From: JAMLIN01 sp964476625
GTDB lineage: Bacteria > Pseudomonadota > Gammaproteobacteria > Burkholderiales > Burkholderiaceae_E
Reading direction: 5' to 3'
Assembly (NCBI GenBank): GCA_964476625.1
Contig: CAYZBJ010000015.1
Location: forward strand, 1 to 61,643
Length of the DNA stretch: 61,643 nucleotides
Shown here piece after piece: positions 43,027 to 51,927 of the stretch. Position numbers and translations under genes: made by a program. Under the pieces are notes generated by a model. That model ran no database searches and was not told the origin of the DNA. It saw only the letters and a list, made by a program, of their open reading frames with translations. Positions within the stretch are counted from its first letter, which is position 1; the number at the start of each line of letters is the position of its first letter.

Positions 43027-44685
43027 TCAGCCGATCGCCGATGCGGACTGAGCCCGCTCGCGCAGCACATGTTTCTGGATCTTGCCGGTCGATGTCTTGG
43101 GGATCTCCTCGAAGCGAATCTCGCGCGGGCACTTGAAGTGCGCAAGGCGCTCCCGGCAGTGCGCGATCAGTTCCTCGGCACTGGCCGCCGCATCGGGCCG
43201 CAACTCGACGAAGGCGAGCGGGGTCTCGCCCCACTTCGGGTCGGGCCTTGCCACCACGCCGCAGGCGAGCACCGCCGGATGGGTGTAGAGCACGTCCTCG
43301 ACCTCGATCGAGGAGATGTTCTCGCCGCCCGAGATGATGACGTCCTTGGCGCGGTCCTTGATCCGGACGTAGCCGTCGGCCTCGAGCACACCGAGGTCGC
43401 CCGTATGGAACCAGCCGCCGGCGAAGGCCTCGGCGCTCGCCGTCGGGTTCTTCAGGTAGCCCTTCATGACGATGTTGCCGCGGAACATGACCTCGCCCAT
43501 GGTGGTGCCGTCGCGCGGCACCTCCTGCATGGTCGCCGGGTCGATGACGGTGCAACCCTGCTGTACCGCGTAGCGCACCCCCTGGCGGGCGTTCTTCGCC
43601 ACCTGCTCGGCCAGCGGCAATCCGTCCCACTCGTCGTGCTTCGCGCAGGCGGCGGCGGGCCCGTAGACCTCGGTCAGGCCATAGACATGGGTGACCTCGA
43701 AACCCATCCGGCCCATTCCCTCGATCATGGCGGCCGGCGGCGCGGCGCCCGCCACCATCGCCTTGACCTGCCAGTCGATGCCTTCGCGCAGCTGCGCGGG
43801 GGCGTTGATCAGGGTCGAATGGACGATCGGGGCGCCGCAGTAATGGCTGACCCGGTGCTCGCGCATCAGGCCGAAGATCAGGGCGGCGTCGACCTTGCGC
43901 AGGCAGACGCTGGTGCCGGCCACGGCAGCGAGGGTCCAGGGGAAGCACCAGCCGTTGCAATGGAACATCGGCAGCGTCCACAGGTAGACCGGGTGGCGCG
44001 GCAGGTTCCAGGCCACCACGTTGCCGAGCGCATTCAGGTAGGCGCCGCGATGATGGACGACCACTCCCTTGGGGTTGCCGGTCGTGCCCGATGTGTAGTT
44101 GAGCCCGATCGCATCCCATTCGTCCCCGGGCAGGGCATAGGCGAACCCGGCATCGCCGCCGGCGACGAAGGCTTCGTAGTCCTGCTCGCCGACCGGCTCG
44201 CCGGGGCCGTCGTAGACCGGGTCGTCGACGTCGATCACGAAGGGGGTCGGTTTGCCGGCCTCGCGCAGGCTGGCGAGCGCCACCGCCACCTGGGGCGCGA
44301 ACTCGCGGTCGACGATGAGGATCTTGCTGGCCGAGTGCTCGAGCACGAAGGCGATCGCGACCGAGTCGAGGCGGGTATTGATGCAGTTGAGCACCGCGCC
44401 CGACATCGGCACCCCGAAGTGCGCCTCGACCATCGGCGGGGTGTTGGGGAGCATGACCGCCACGGTGTCACCGTCGCCGATGTCGCGCGCGACCAGCGCC
44501 GAGGCAAGCCGGCGCGACCGCCCGTAGAGCTCGGCCCAGCTACGGCGCAGGTTCCCGTGCACGAGCGCGCAGCGCTCCGGATAGACGTCGGCGGCCCATT
44601 CGATCAGGGAAATCGGGGTGAGCGGCACATGGTTGGCCGGATTGCGGTCGAGGTCCTGGCGGTAGGGGTTCGGTCGGGTCGGCAT
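43027..44685 (-). CDS. AMP-dependent acyl-CoA synthetase
   Basis: An ANL-family ligase of 552 residues that activates a carboxylic acid via acyl-AMP to acyl-CoA. Motifs: YTSGTTGNPKG at 197-207 (phosphate loop), VYGLTEVYGPA (A5), GWFHTGDLGVLEADGYVRIKDRAKDVII (A7-A8 hinge) and the A10 lysine in PKTSTGKIQKH near 535. The PMFHCNGWCFPW segment is typical of the medium/long-chain or cinnamate-like group, but the substrate is not fixed by sequence. GAGGAG lies upstream of the ATG. It stands alone, divergent from the thioredoxin gene. Confidence 0.92.
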   Translation of the reverse strand: MPTRPNPYRQDLDRNPANHVPLTPISLIEWAADVYPERCALVHGNLRRSWAELYGRSRRLASALVARDIGDGDTVAVMLPNTPPMVEAHFGVPMSGAVLNCINTRLDSVAIAFVLEHSASKILIVDREFAPQVAVALASLREAGKPTPFVIDVDDPVYDGPGEPVGEQDYEAFVAGGDAGFAYALPGDEWDAIGLNYTSGTTGNPKGVVVHHRGAYLNALGNVVAWNLPRHPVYLWTLPMFHCNGWCFPWTLAAVAGTSVCLRKVDAALIFGLMREHRVSHYCGAPIVHSTLINAPAQLREGIDWQVKAMVAGAAPPAAMIEGMGRMGFEVTHVYGLTEVYGPAAACAKHDEWDGLPLAEQVAKNARQGVRYAVQQGCTVIDPATMQEVPRDGTTMGEVMFRGNIVMKGYLKNPTASAEAFAGGWFHTGDLGVLEADGYVRIKDRAKDVIISGGENISSIEVEDVLYTHPAVLACGVVARPDPKWGETPLAFVELRPDAAASAEELIAHCRERLAHFKCPREIRFEEIPKTSTGKIQKHVLRERAQSASAIG

Positions 44686-44842
44686 TGCTGGTCTCCTCGG
44701 CGGTGCCCTGGCGCACCTCCTCTGTCGCCGATTGTAGGCACGGCCGGCGCCGGGCGTGCAGTGCCCGACCGCTCGCTCGCGGGGGCTTGGCCTCGGGTCG
44801 GCGCGAAAACGCGTAGAGTGTCCCTTTTACGGAGGACACCGC

Positions 44843-45229
44843 ATGGCAGTGACCGAACTGGTTTCCGAACAGTTCGACGAGACCATTACCGACAATGAGA
44901 TCGTCATCATCGACTTCTGGGCGCCGTGGTGCGGCCCCTGCAAGTCCTTCGCGCCGACCTTCGAGAAGGCGGCCGCGGAGAACGAGGACATCCGCTTCGT
45001 CAAGGTCAATACCGACGAGCAGCAGGCGCTCGCCGGCCATTTCGGGATCCGCTCGATCCCGACCCTGATGGTCTTTCGCGAGCAGGTCATCGTGTTCCAG
45101 CAGCCCGGGGCCATGCCCAAGGGCATGCTCGACGAACTCATCGGCCAGGTGCGCGGGCTCGACATGGCGGCGATCCGCGCCGATGCCAAGCCGTTTCGCG
45201 CCGATGACGACGAGGCCGACGAGGCCTGA
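44843..45229 (+). CDS. trxA: Thioredoxin
   Basis: A 128-residue thioredoxin. The active site is Cys30-Gly-Pro-Cys33 in FWAPWCGPCKSFAP and the cis-Pro is in IRSIPTLMVFREQ. The C-terminal 20 residues are an acidic extension (FRADDDEADEA) not found in TrxA of about 108 residues; it is probably one of several thioredoxins of the organism. GGAGG lies upstream of the ATG. Confidence 0.93.
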   Translation: MAVTELVSEQFDETITDNEIVIIDFWAPWCGPCKSFAPTFEKAAAENEDIRFVKVNTDEQQALAGHFGIRSIPTLMVFREQVIVFQQPGAMPKGMLDELIGQVRGLDMAAIRADAKPFRADDDEADEA

Positions 45230-45344
45230 ACACGAGGCAGCCGGCCCGGCCCCGGGTATTCTCGAGATTAGTTACCTGCCATAATCAATTCGACAGGGAA
45301 CCCCCGGGGCCCGCGGCCCGGATCGCGGCCCAAGGGGAAACGCC

Positions 45345-45854
45345 ATGGGCCAGGAAACACGAGGCGCGCTGGTGGCTATTCCGACCGAGACTCCGGTCGC
45401 GCTCGAACCAGGTCGTCCGATGAAGAACATCCTGAAGATCCACGTCGAGTTCGGCGACTGCGACCCGAGCGGCATCGCTTTCCATCCCAACTTCTTCGCC
45501 TGGTTCGACGCCGGCTCGCGACATTTCCTGCGCGCAGCCGGCATGCCGCACTGGCGCGAGACCCGGGAGACCAGCGGCATCATCGGCACGCCGATCGTCG
45601 CCACCCAGTGCGATTTCCGGCTGCCCTGCAGCTACGGCGACGATGTCGAGGTCCACACCTCGGTCGAGGAGTGGCGCGACAAGAGCTTCGTGCTGCGCCA
45701 CGAACTGCGCCGTGGCGAAGACCTGCTGGCGACCGCGACCGGCGTGCGGATCTTCGCGATCCGCCACCCCGACGACCCGAACCGGATCCGTGCGGTCCCA
45801 CCGCCGCCCGGCATCCGCGCGGCCTGTGACGCGCCGGGCACCACCTACGGCTGA
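45345..45854 (+). CDS. Acyl-CoA thioesterase (4-hydroxybenzoyl-CoA thioesterase type)
   Basis: A hotdog-fold thioesterase. The 4HBT signature is VEFGDCDPSGIAFHPNFFAWFDAGSR, with the catalytic Asp in GDCDP, followed by TPIVATQCDFRLPCSYGDDV. It would hydrolyse an acyl-CoA, possibly aromatic. Two starts are possible: ATG at 45345 (169 residues, AAGGGG nearby) or ATG at 45420 (144 residues, the usual family length). The upstream one has the better ribosome site; the first 25 residues are not conserved-looking. Confidence 0.88.
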   Translation: MGQETRGALVAIPTETPVALEPGRPMKNILKIHVEFGDCDPSGIAFHPNFFAWFDAGSRHFLRAAGMPHWRETRETSGIIGTPIVATQCDFRLPCSYGDDVEVHTSVEEWRDKSFVLRHELRRGEDLLATATGVRIFAIRHPDDPNRIRAVPPPPGIRAACDAPGTTYG

Positions 45855-45855
45855 G

Positions 45856-45898
45856 GCCGGCGCCGCCTGCGCTTCGCCTGGCGAAGGCGCATGCCGGC
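45856..45898. terminator. Hairpin between convergent thioesterase and metC-like genes
   Basis: GCCGGC (45856-45861) pairs with GCCGGC (45893-45898), and inside them TGCGCTTCGC pairs with GCGAAGGCGCA with one bulge. It fills most of the 53-base convergent gap. Confidence 0.6.
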
Positions 45899-45907
45899 GC
45901 GATGCGC

Positions 45908-47152
45908 TCAACCGAGGGCGGCGTTCATCGCGGCAAATCCGTCCTCGAGGTCGGCGACCAGGTCCGCCGCGTCGGCCAGGCCGCAATGCAGGCGCACCAG
46001 CGGCCCGCCGCCCCACGGCCGGGCCGTGCGCAGGTGGTCGATCGACGCCGGCATGATCAGGCTCTCGAAGCCGCCCCAGGAATAGCCGATGCCGAACAGG
46101 CGCCGGCCTTCGCACAGCGCGGCGAGCGCGCGCTGGCGCCGTTCGACACCGGCGGCGCCCTCGAACGGCGCATGCTCGAGCTCGAAGGCGAACAGGCCGC
46201 TCGCGCCGCTGAAGTCGCGCTGCCACAGGGCATGGCCGGGATGGCCGGGCAGCGCCGGATGGAGCACCCGGGCGACCTCGGGCCGGCCCTCGAGCCAGTG
46301 CGCCACCGCGAGGCCGGCCGCCTGGTGGGCGCGCATGCGCACGCCCACCGTGCGCAGGCCGCGCAACACCAGCCAGGCATCGTCGCCACCGACGCACATG
46401 CCAAGCTGGCGCACCGCGTCCCACAGGCGCGGCCAGACCTCCTCGCGGGCGACCACCGCGCCCATCAGCAGGTCGGCGTGGCCGGACCAGTACTTGGTCA
46501 GCGGCAGGATGGAGATGTCGACGCCCCAGTCGAAAGGCCGCGCGAACACCGGCGAGGCCCAGGCATTGTCGATCATGGAGACGATGCCGCGCGCGCGCGC
46601 CGCGGCGGCGAGCGCCGGCACGTCCTGCAGCTCGAAGGTATAGCTGCCCGGGCTCTCGAGGTAGAGCACCCGGGTCTCGGGCCGGACCAGTGCGGCCAGC
46701 CCCTCGGCATCGACGCCGGGATCGAAGAATGTCGTGCGCACCCCGAGTTTCGCGAGCATCCCCTGGGCGAACACCCGCGCCGGCCCGTAGACCGAGTCGG
46801 TCATCAGCAGGTGGTCGCCCGGCGCGAGGAAGGCGAGCAGCGCGGTGGAGATCGCCGCCAGCCCCGAGGGCATCAGCGCCGCCCGGCAGGCATGGCCGTC
46901 GCCTTCGATCGCGGCAAGCGCATCCATCAGCGCGAAGGTCGTCTGGGTGCCGACCGTGCCGTAGGTGCTCGCGTGGCGCGCCCCGAGCGTCGTCTGCCGA
47001 CCCATCTCGGCGGCCTGCTCGAGGGAATCGAACAACACGGTGGAGGCCCGCACCACCGGCGGGTTCGCGGTGCGGATGGCCAGCTCGATACCGCGGCCGG
47101 CCTCCGCGAGCAAGGTGTCGATCGGGGTCTTCGGCTGCGGGGACTGGCTCAT
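45908..47152 (-). CDS. metC: Cystathionine beta-lyase-like PLP enzyme
   Basis: A Cys/Met-metabolism PLP enzyme of 414 residues. Motifs: YGTVGTQTTFALMDALAAIE, MPSGLAAISTALLAFL, ESPGSYTFELQDVPAL, MIDNAWASPVFARPFDWG, and the PLP lysine Lys220 in ILPLTKYWSGHADLLMGAV. The YWSGH..L.G context and GYSWGGFESL near the end are characteristic of cystathionine beta-lyase rather than gamma-synthase. It releases homocysteine, pyruvate and ammonia from cystathionine. With metY it gives two routes to homocysteine in one window. Confidence 0.92.
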   Translation of the reverse strand: MSQSPQPKTPIDTLLAEAGRGIELAIRTANPPVVRASTVLFDSLEQAAEMGRQTTLGARHASTYGTVGTQTTFALMDALAAIEGDGHACRAALMPSGLAAISTALLAFLAPGDHLLMTDSVYGPARVFAQGMLAKLGVRTTFFDPGVDAEGLAALVRPETRVLYLESPGSYTFELQDVPALAAAARARGIVSMIDNAWASPVFARPFDWGVDISILPLTKYWSGHADLLMGAVVAREEVWPRLWDAVRQLGMCVGGDDAWLVLRGLRTVGVRMRAHQAAGLAVAHWLEGRPEVARVLHPALPGHPGHALWQRDFSGASGLFAFELEHAPFEGAAGVERRQRALAALCEGRRLFGIGYSWGGFESLIMPASIDHLRTARPWGGGPLVRLHCGLADAADLVADLEDGFAAMNAALG

Positions 47153-47276
47153 GGCGTTAGGATCGTCATACGGATGGCGCACCATCTTAACTTGCGGTCC
47201 CGCCCAGGCCTCGACGCGGGATCCGCCCGTCGCCGCGATCGGCCGCAACGGCACACCGCATTCGGAGCTCCTCGCA

Positions 47277-47891
47277 ATGTCCCTGTTCCTCGTCCGCCAT
47301 GGTGAAACCGCGCTCAACGCGACCCGGGTCCTGCAACCGCCGGACACGCCGCTGTCCGAACGTGGCCTCGCGCAGGCGCGGGCCATCGGCGCGCGCCTCG
47401 CCGCCGAACCGCTGGCAGGCATCGTCGCGAGCGACATGGCCCGCGCCGCCCAGACCGCCGAGGCGATCGCCGCGGCCACCGGCCTGCCGGTGCGCCACGA
47501 TCCGCTGCTGCGCGAACGCAGCTTCGGCGACCTGCGCGGTCGCAGCTACGACTCGCTCGGCTTCGACCCGATGGCACTCGACTACGTGCCGCCCGGCGGC
47601 GAGAGCTGGGAAGACTTCACCCTGCGCGTGGGCGAGGCGCTCGCCGCCATCCGGACCCACCGCGACGCCTTCGGCGGGCCGATCGCGGTGGTCTCGCACG
47701 GCCTCGTGATCCGGGTCCTGCTCAACAAGCTCGCGAGGCTGCCCGAAGGCGTGGTCGAGTGCGGGCCGCTCGCCAACACCGGCCTGTCGATCGTCGGCGC
47801 CGAGCCGCCCCACCAGTCGACCCTCGTCAACTGTGTGCGCCACCTGGAAGGCGCCCTGGTCGACGACGGTCGCGGCCTGTCCGGCTTCTGA
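47277..47891 (+). CDS. Histidine phosphatase family protein (phosphoglycerate mutase-like)
   Basis: A 204-residue phosphatase. The RHG motif is LFLVRHGETALNATRVLQ at the N-terminus (phospho-His in RHG), then SDMARAAQTAEAIA, the Glu region LLRERSFGDLRGRSYDSL, and the second His in VVSHGLVIRVLL. The substrate may be a small phosphate ester (CobC/GpmB group). The ATG is weakly supported by GGAG at -10. It is divergent from the metC-like gene. Confidence 0.9.
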   Translation: MSLFLVRHGETALNATRVLQPPDTPLSERGLAQARAIGARLAAEPLAGIVASDMARAAQTAEAIAAATGLPVRHDPLLRERSFGDLRGRSYDSLGFDPMALDYVPPGGESWEDFTLRVGEALAAIRTHRDAFGGPIAVVSHGLVIRVLLNKLARLPEGVVECGPLANTGLSIVGAEPPHQSTLVNCVRHLEGALVDDGRGLSGF

Positions 47892-48035
47892 CCCGCCGGG
47901 CACGACGACGATCCCGCCGCAGCGGCCACCGCCGCCAGTCCGGCGAAAGCCGCCTCCTGCGGGCATACCGCACAGCATCCGACCCGTCGCAGCCGGATAC
48001 TCGGTTCACGCCAATTCACCGAATGGGGTGGAGCG

Positions 48036-48197
48036 ATGAACGAAGAGTTGGAAATCCTCGGTTGGATGTTGCTTGCGGGATTCGCGATCGCCGCCGTGCC
48101 GCTTGCCTGGTCGAAGATGCAGGCGCGCAGCGCCGGCAAGCATCGCCGGCCACTGCGGCTGCACGAGACCGATCCGAACGACGCCTACACCTGCTGA
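48036..48197 (+). CDS. Small membrane protein, 53 residues, unknown
   Basis: A short frame preceded by GTGGAG at a good distance from the ATG. The translation has one hydrophobic segment (about 8-25, ILGWMLLAGFAIAAVPLAW) followed by a basic stretch (SKMQARSAGKHRR) and a tail ending DPNDAYTC. The hydrophobic-then-positive layout fits a single-pass membrane protein with its C-terminus in the cytosol. It lies between the phosphatase and the MBL gene. I know no family for it. It could be spurious, but the ribosome site and codon use support it. Confidence 0.55.
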   Translation: MNEELEILGWMLLAGFAIAAVPLAWSKMQARSAGKHRRPLRLHETDPNDAYTC

Positions 48198-48291
48198 CGG
48201 CAGGACGCCGCACGGCGCCCGGCAGCGCCCGGCGCCGTGCCGGCGATGGCAGTGCGACAATGCGGGGTCTCCCTCGCCAGAGCGCCTGCCC

Positions 48292-49341
48292 ATGACCACC
48301 GCTGCACCCGTTCGCCCCGAACTCGACTATCCCTTCGCCGAACCCCCAGAGGCCGGCCACGCTTTCGAGGTTGCCCCCGGGGTGCTCTGGCTGCGCATGC
48401 CGCTACCCTTCTCGCTCGACCACATCAACCTGTGGGCGATCGCCGACGGCAATGGCTGGTCGCTGGTCGACACCGGCATCCAGGGGCCGCAGTCGGCCTC
48501 GCAGTGGCGCCGCCTGCTCGGCGACGAACTCGGCGGCCGTCCGCTGACCCGGGTCATCGTCACCCACATGCATCCCGACCATGTCGGCATGGCCGGCTGG
48601 CTGACCCGGAAGTTCGGCTGCCGGCTCTGGATGACCCGGCTCGAGTACCTGAGCTGCCGGGTCCTGGTCGCCGACACCGGCCGGCAAGCCCCCGACGAGG
48701 GCGAAGTGTTCTACCGGCGCGCCGGCTGGGACGAAGAAGCGATCGATGCCTACCGCGCCCGCTTCGGCGGCTTCGGGCGCAACGTCTACGCGCTGCCCGA
48801 AAGCTACCAGCGCCTGCGTGACGGCGATCGGTTGCGCATCGGCGATGACGACTGGCAGGTCGTCGTCGGCACCGGGCACTCGCCCGAGCATGCCTGCCTG
48901 TACTGCCCCACCCGCAAGCTGCTGGTCTCGGGCGACCAGGTGCTGCCGCGGATCTCGTCGAACGTCTCGGTGTTCCCGACCGAACCCGACGGCGACCCGC
49001 TGGCCGACTGGCTCGGGTCGATCGACAAGCTGCTCGCGAGCGTTCCCGACGACGTGCTGGTGCTGCCGGCGCACAACCTGCCGTTTCGCGGCCTGCATGG
49101 CCGGCTGCGCTACCTCGCCGCCGAGCACCGGCACAACCTCGACAAGCTGCGCGAGCTGATCGCCGCCGAACCGCGCCGGGTGGTCGACGTCTTCCCCGCG
49201 CTGTTCTCCCGGCCGATCGGCCGCGATCTCCTCGGCCTGGCTACCGGCGAGAGCCTTGCCCACCTCAACTACCTCGTCGGTCGCGGCGAGGTGGCGCGAC
49301 GCACCGACGCCGACGGGGTCGACCGCTACCACCTCGCCTGA
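48292..49341 (+). CDS. MBL-fold metallo-hydrolase
   Basis: A 349-residue metallo-beta-lactamase-fold protein. The metal motif is THMHPDHVG (His92, His94, Asp96, His97), with a later GTGHSPEHACLYCPTRKLLVSGDQVLP supplying the third His and the Asp, and LPAHNLPFRGLHGRL the last His. A C-terminal helical part (about 265-349) is typical of the LACTB2-like group. The substrate is unknown; hydroxyacylglutathione or acyl-CoA thioesters are possibilities. The MFS gene follows after nine bases. Confidence 0.92.
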   Translation: MTTAAPVRPELDYPFAEPPEAGHAFEVAPGVLWLRMPLPFSLDHINLWAIADGNGWSLVDTGIQGPQSASQWRRLLGDELGGRPLTRVIVTHMHPDHVGMAGWLTRKFGCRLWMTRLEYLSCRVLVADTGRQAPDEGEVFYRRAGWDEEAIDAYRARFGGFGRNVYALPESYQRLRDGDRLRIGDDDWQVVVGTGHSPEHACLYCPTRKLLVSGDQVLPRISSNVSVFPTEPDGDPLADWLGSIDKLLASVPDDVLVLPAHNLPFRGLHGRLRYLAAEHRHNLDKLRELIAAEPRRVVDVFPALFSRPIGRDLLGLATGESLAHLNYLVGRGEVARRTDADGVDRYHLA

Positions 49342-49350
49342 TCGCGCGCG

Positions 49351-50550
49351 ATGGCGCCGAACCCGGGGGCTGCGCGCGAGCACGCCCGTACGTTGTGGCT
49401 GATCGGGATCTCCGGCTTCGCCGGCGTTCTCTCGATCCGGGTCTGCGACCCGATGCTGCCCCTGCTCGGCGCCGAGTTCGGCCGCTCGCCGACCGACGTC
49501 TCGCTGGTGGTGACGGCCTTCGTGATGGCCTACGCCCTGTTCAGCCTCGTCGCCGGCCCGCTGGGGGACCGCCGCGGCAAGCTGGCGGTGATGTCCGTGG
49601 CCGCCCTGGTCGCCGCCGCCGCGAGCCTCGCGGCAGCCCTGCCCCTTTCCTACGGCTGGCTGGTCGCGATGCGTTTCATCTCGGGCGCCGCGATCGGGGC
49701 GGTCATGCCGCTCGGGCTCGCCTGGATCGGTGACAACGTCGCCTATACCGAACGCCCGGCAACGCTCGCCAATTTCACCGCCGCGGCCACCACCGGCGGC
49801 GTCTTCGGACAGGCCACCGGCGGCCTGTTCGCCGACACCCTGGGCTGGAACACGGCTTTCCTCATCCCGGGCCTGCTCCTGCTCTGCACCGGGCTGATGC
49901 TGCGCGGCCCCGCGCGGCGGGCCCCGGTGCCCGTCGCCGGGACCGCCGGACTGGCCGGGGTACTCGCTGCGTACCGGGCGATCTTCACCGATCCGCGCGC
50001 CTGCGCGGTGATGCTCTTCGTTGCGCTCGAGGGCGCGCTCGGCTTCGGCGCGCTCGCGTTCATCCCCAGCTTCCTGCACCTGCGCCACGAGATCCCGCTC
50101 TGGCAGGCCGGCCTGATCGTCGGCGGCTTCGGCGGCGGCGGACTGGCATTCGCCATCTTCTCGCGGCGCCTGATCGGCCGCCTCGGCGAGCGCGGCCTGG
50201 TGGTGGCCGGCAGCACCGGCCTGGCGATCGGCCTGCTCGCCGTGGTGTCGAGCCCGGTGCTGGCGGGCGCGATCGCCGCCTGCCTGCTGACCGGCTTCGG
50301 CTTCTACATGATGCACAACACGGTGCAGACACGCGGCACCCAGATCGCGCCCGCGACCCGGGGCATCGGCCTGGCCTGCATGGCGCTGGCCTTGTTTTCC
50401 GGCCAGTCGGCCGGGGTGGCCGGCGCCGCGACCGTGATCGAACGGGCCGGCTACGGCGCCACGATCGCCGGGCTCGGCGTGCTCTCGGCCGTGCTCGGCG
50501 TGGTGATCACGCTCTGGCTGCGACGCAACCCGCCGCTCAAGGATCTATGA
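49351..50550 (+). CDS. MFS transporter
   Basis: A 399-residue major facilitator with about twelve transmembrane segments. The loop 2-3 motif is AGPLGDRRGKLAVM (canonical G-x-L-x-D-R-x-G-R/K) and the second repeat has FSRRLIGRLGERGLVV. It is likely a drug or metabolite exporter of the AraJ/YdhP-like group. It probably forms an operon with the MBL-fold gene. Its 3' end overlaps that of the CoA-transferase subunit B gene on the other strand by 14 bases. Confidence 0.9.
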   Translation: MAPNPGAAREHARTLWLIGISGFAGVLSIRVCDPMLPLLGAEFGRSPTDVSLVVTAFVMAYALFSLVAGPLGDRRGKLAVMSVAALVAAAASLAAALPLSYGWLVAMRFISGAAIGAVMPLGLAWIGDNVAYTERPATLANFTAAATTGGVFGQATGGLFADTLGWNTAFLIPGLLLLCTGLMLRGPARRAPVPVAGTAGLAGVLAAYRAIFTDPRACAVMLFVALEGALGFGALAFIPSFLHLRHEIPLWQAGLIVGGFGGGGLAFAIFSRRLIGRLGERGLVVAGSTGLAIGLLAVVSSPVLAGAIAACLLTGFGFYMMHNTVQTRGTQIAPATRGIGLACMALALFSGQSAGVAGAATVIERAGYGATIAGLGVLSAVLGVVITLWLRRNPPLKDL

Positions 50551-51217
50551 CGCGGCAGTCCGGGGCGCGCAGCAGCGGCGCGCCGGTGCGGCGCTGTAGC
50601 TCCTCGAACGACAGGCCCGCCACCATGGCGCGCACCGTGAGTTGCTGCGCGGCGCGATCAACCTCGAGGACCGCAAGGTCGGTGTAGACCCGATCGACCA
50701 CCCCCTGGCCGGTGAGCGGATAGCGGCAGCGTTCGACGATCTTCGGTTCGCCGGCGCGGGTGTTGTGCGACATCACCGCCCAGATCGAGCGGGCGCCGAC
50801 GACGAGGTCCATCGCGCCGCCCACGGCGGGGATCGCACCGGGTTCGCCGGTGTCCCAGTTGGCGATGTCGCCGTTGCTCGCCACCTCGAAGGCGCCCAGC
50901 ACCGAGATGTCGAGATGGCCGCCGCGGATCATGGTGAAGGAGACGACGTGGTCGCTGAGCGAGGCGCCCGGCACCAGCACGATGGCCTCGCGGCTCGCAT
51001 TGAGCAGGCCCGGGTCGGGCGCCTGGTCGGCGGGCGCGGACACCATGCCGACGATGCCGTTCTCGCTGTGCAGGATCACCTCGCGATCGGGCGGCAGGTG
51101 GCGCGCGGCCAGGGTCGGGATGCCGATGCCGAGGTTGACGTAGGCGCCGTCGGGCAGGTCGTCGGCAACCGCGCGCGCCATGCCGTTGCGATCGAGCGGA
51201 CGAAAGGCATCACTCAT
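50537..51217 (-). CDS. pcaJ: 3-oxoacid CoA-transferase subunit B (PcaJ/ScoB type)
   Basis: The B subunit of a family I CoA-transferase, 226 residues. The catalytic glutamate is Glu52 in ILHSENGIVGMVSAP, and VNLGIGIPTLAARHL, FTMIRGGHLDISVLGAFEVA and GKxxG-like GGAMDLVVGA blocks follow. Such enzymes move CoA from succinyl-CoA to 3-oxoadipate or acetoacetate. I use pcaJ because an IclR regulator controls the operon end as in PcaR systems; scoB is the alternative. It overlaps the A-subunit gene by eight bases. Confidence 0.88.
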   Translation of the reverse strand: MSDAFRPLDRNGMARAVADDLPDGAYVNLGIGIPTLAARHLPPDREVILHSENGIVGMVSAPADQAPDPGLLNASREAIVLVPGASLSDHVVSFTMIRGGHLDISVLGAFEVASNGDIANWDTGEPGAIPAVGGAMDLVVGARSIWAVMSHNTRAGEPKIVERCRYPLTGQGVVDRVYTDLAVLEVDRAAQQLTVRAMVAGLSFEELQRRTGAPLLRAPDCRVIDP

Positions 51218-51893
51218 CGGTCGTTCTCCGGACCACTCGTTGCACGAAGATCCCGGGCAACTGCACCGCCTCGGGGTCGATCGCGCCGAGCGGGACGATC
51301 GACTCGACCTGGGCGACGGCGACGCGCGAGGCCATAGCCACCACCGGATTGAAGTTGCGCTCGGCCCGGTTGAAGGTCAGGTTGCCCCAGCGATCGCCGT
51401 GCAGTCCCTTGACCAGGCCGAAGTCGCCGGCCAGCGGTTGCTCGAGCACATAGCCGCGACCATCGATCACCCGGGTCTCCTTGCCTTCGGCGAGCAGGGT
51501 GCCGTAGCCGGTCGGGGTGAAGAAGGGGCCATTGCCGGCGGCCGCCGCGCGCATGCGCTCGGCCATGATCCCCTGCGGCACGCATTCGAGCTCGATGCGC
51601 CCGGCCGCCCAGGCATCGGCAAAGGCCTGGGCATTGCCCGTCTTGCCGACCGAGCGGGCATAGGAGCTCACCAGCTTGCGCACCCGCCCCGCGGCGATCA
51701 GTTGCGACAGGCCGATCGGCCCGTCGCCGCCGTTGTTGTTGACGATCGTCAGCTCGCGCGCGCCCTGGTCGAGCAGCGCGCAGACGAGCTCGGTCGGTAT
51801 GCCCGCGATCCCGAAGCCACCGATGAGGATGGTGGCGCCGTCGTGGACATCGGCGAGCGCATCGGCCACCGAGGCCGTTACCTTGTCGAGCAT
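51210..51893 (-). CDS. pcaI: 3-oxoacid CoA-transferase subunit A (PcaI/ScoA type)
   Basis: The A subunit of the family I CoA-transferase, 227 residues. It shows the glycine-rich CoA-binding signature ILIGGFGIAGIPTELVCALL and ELTIVNNNGGDGPIGLSQLI, then FTPTGYGTLLAEGKETRVID and NLTFNRAERNFNPVVAMAS. The ATG at 51893 is the family start and has AGGA upstream. It lies 34 bases after the carboxyltransferase gene in the same transcript. The acid acted on is not determined. Confidence 0.88.
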   Translation of the reverse strand: MLDKVTASVADALADVHDGATILIGGFGIAGIPTELVCALLDQGARELTIVNNNGGDGPIGLSQLIAAGRVRKLVSSYARSVGKTGNAQAFADAWAAGRIELECVPQGIMAERMRAAAAGNGPFFTPTGYGTLLAEGKETRVIDGRGYVLEQPLAGDFGLVKGLHGDRWGNLTFNRAERNFNPVVAMASRVAVAQVESIVPLGAIDPEAVQLPGIFVQRVVRRTTDE

Positions 51894-51927
51894 GGCTTCC
51901 TGCCGGGATGGGTGCGGCTTGCGGGCG

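Noticed and set aside
45420..45854. Shorter start for the thioesterase at 45420
   Set aside because: Not excluded: it fits the family length, but its ribosome site is weaker than that of the 45345 start, so the longer form was listed.
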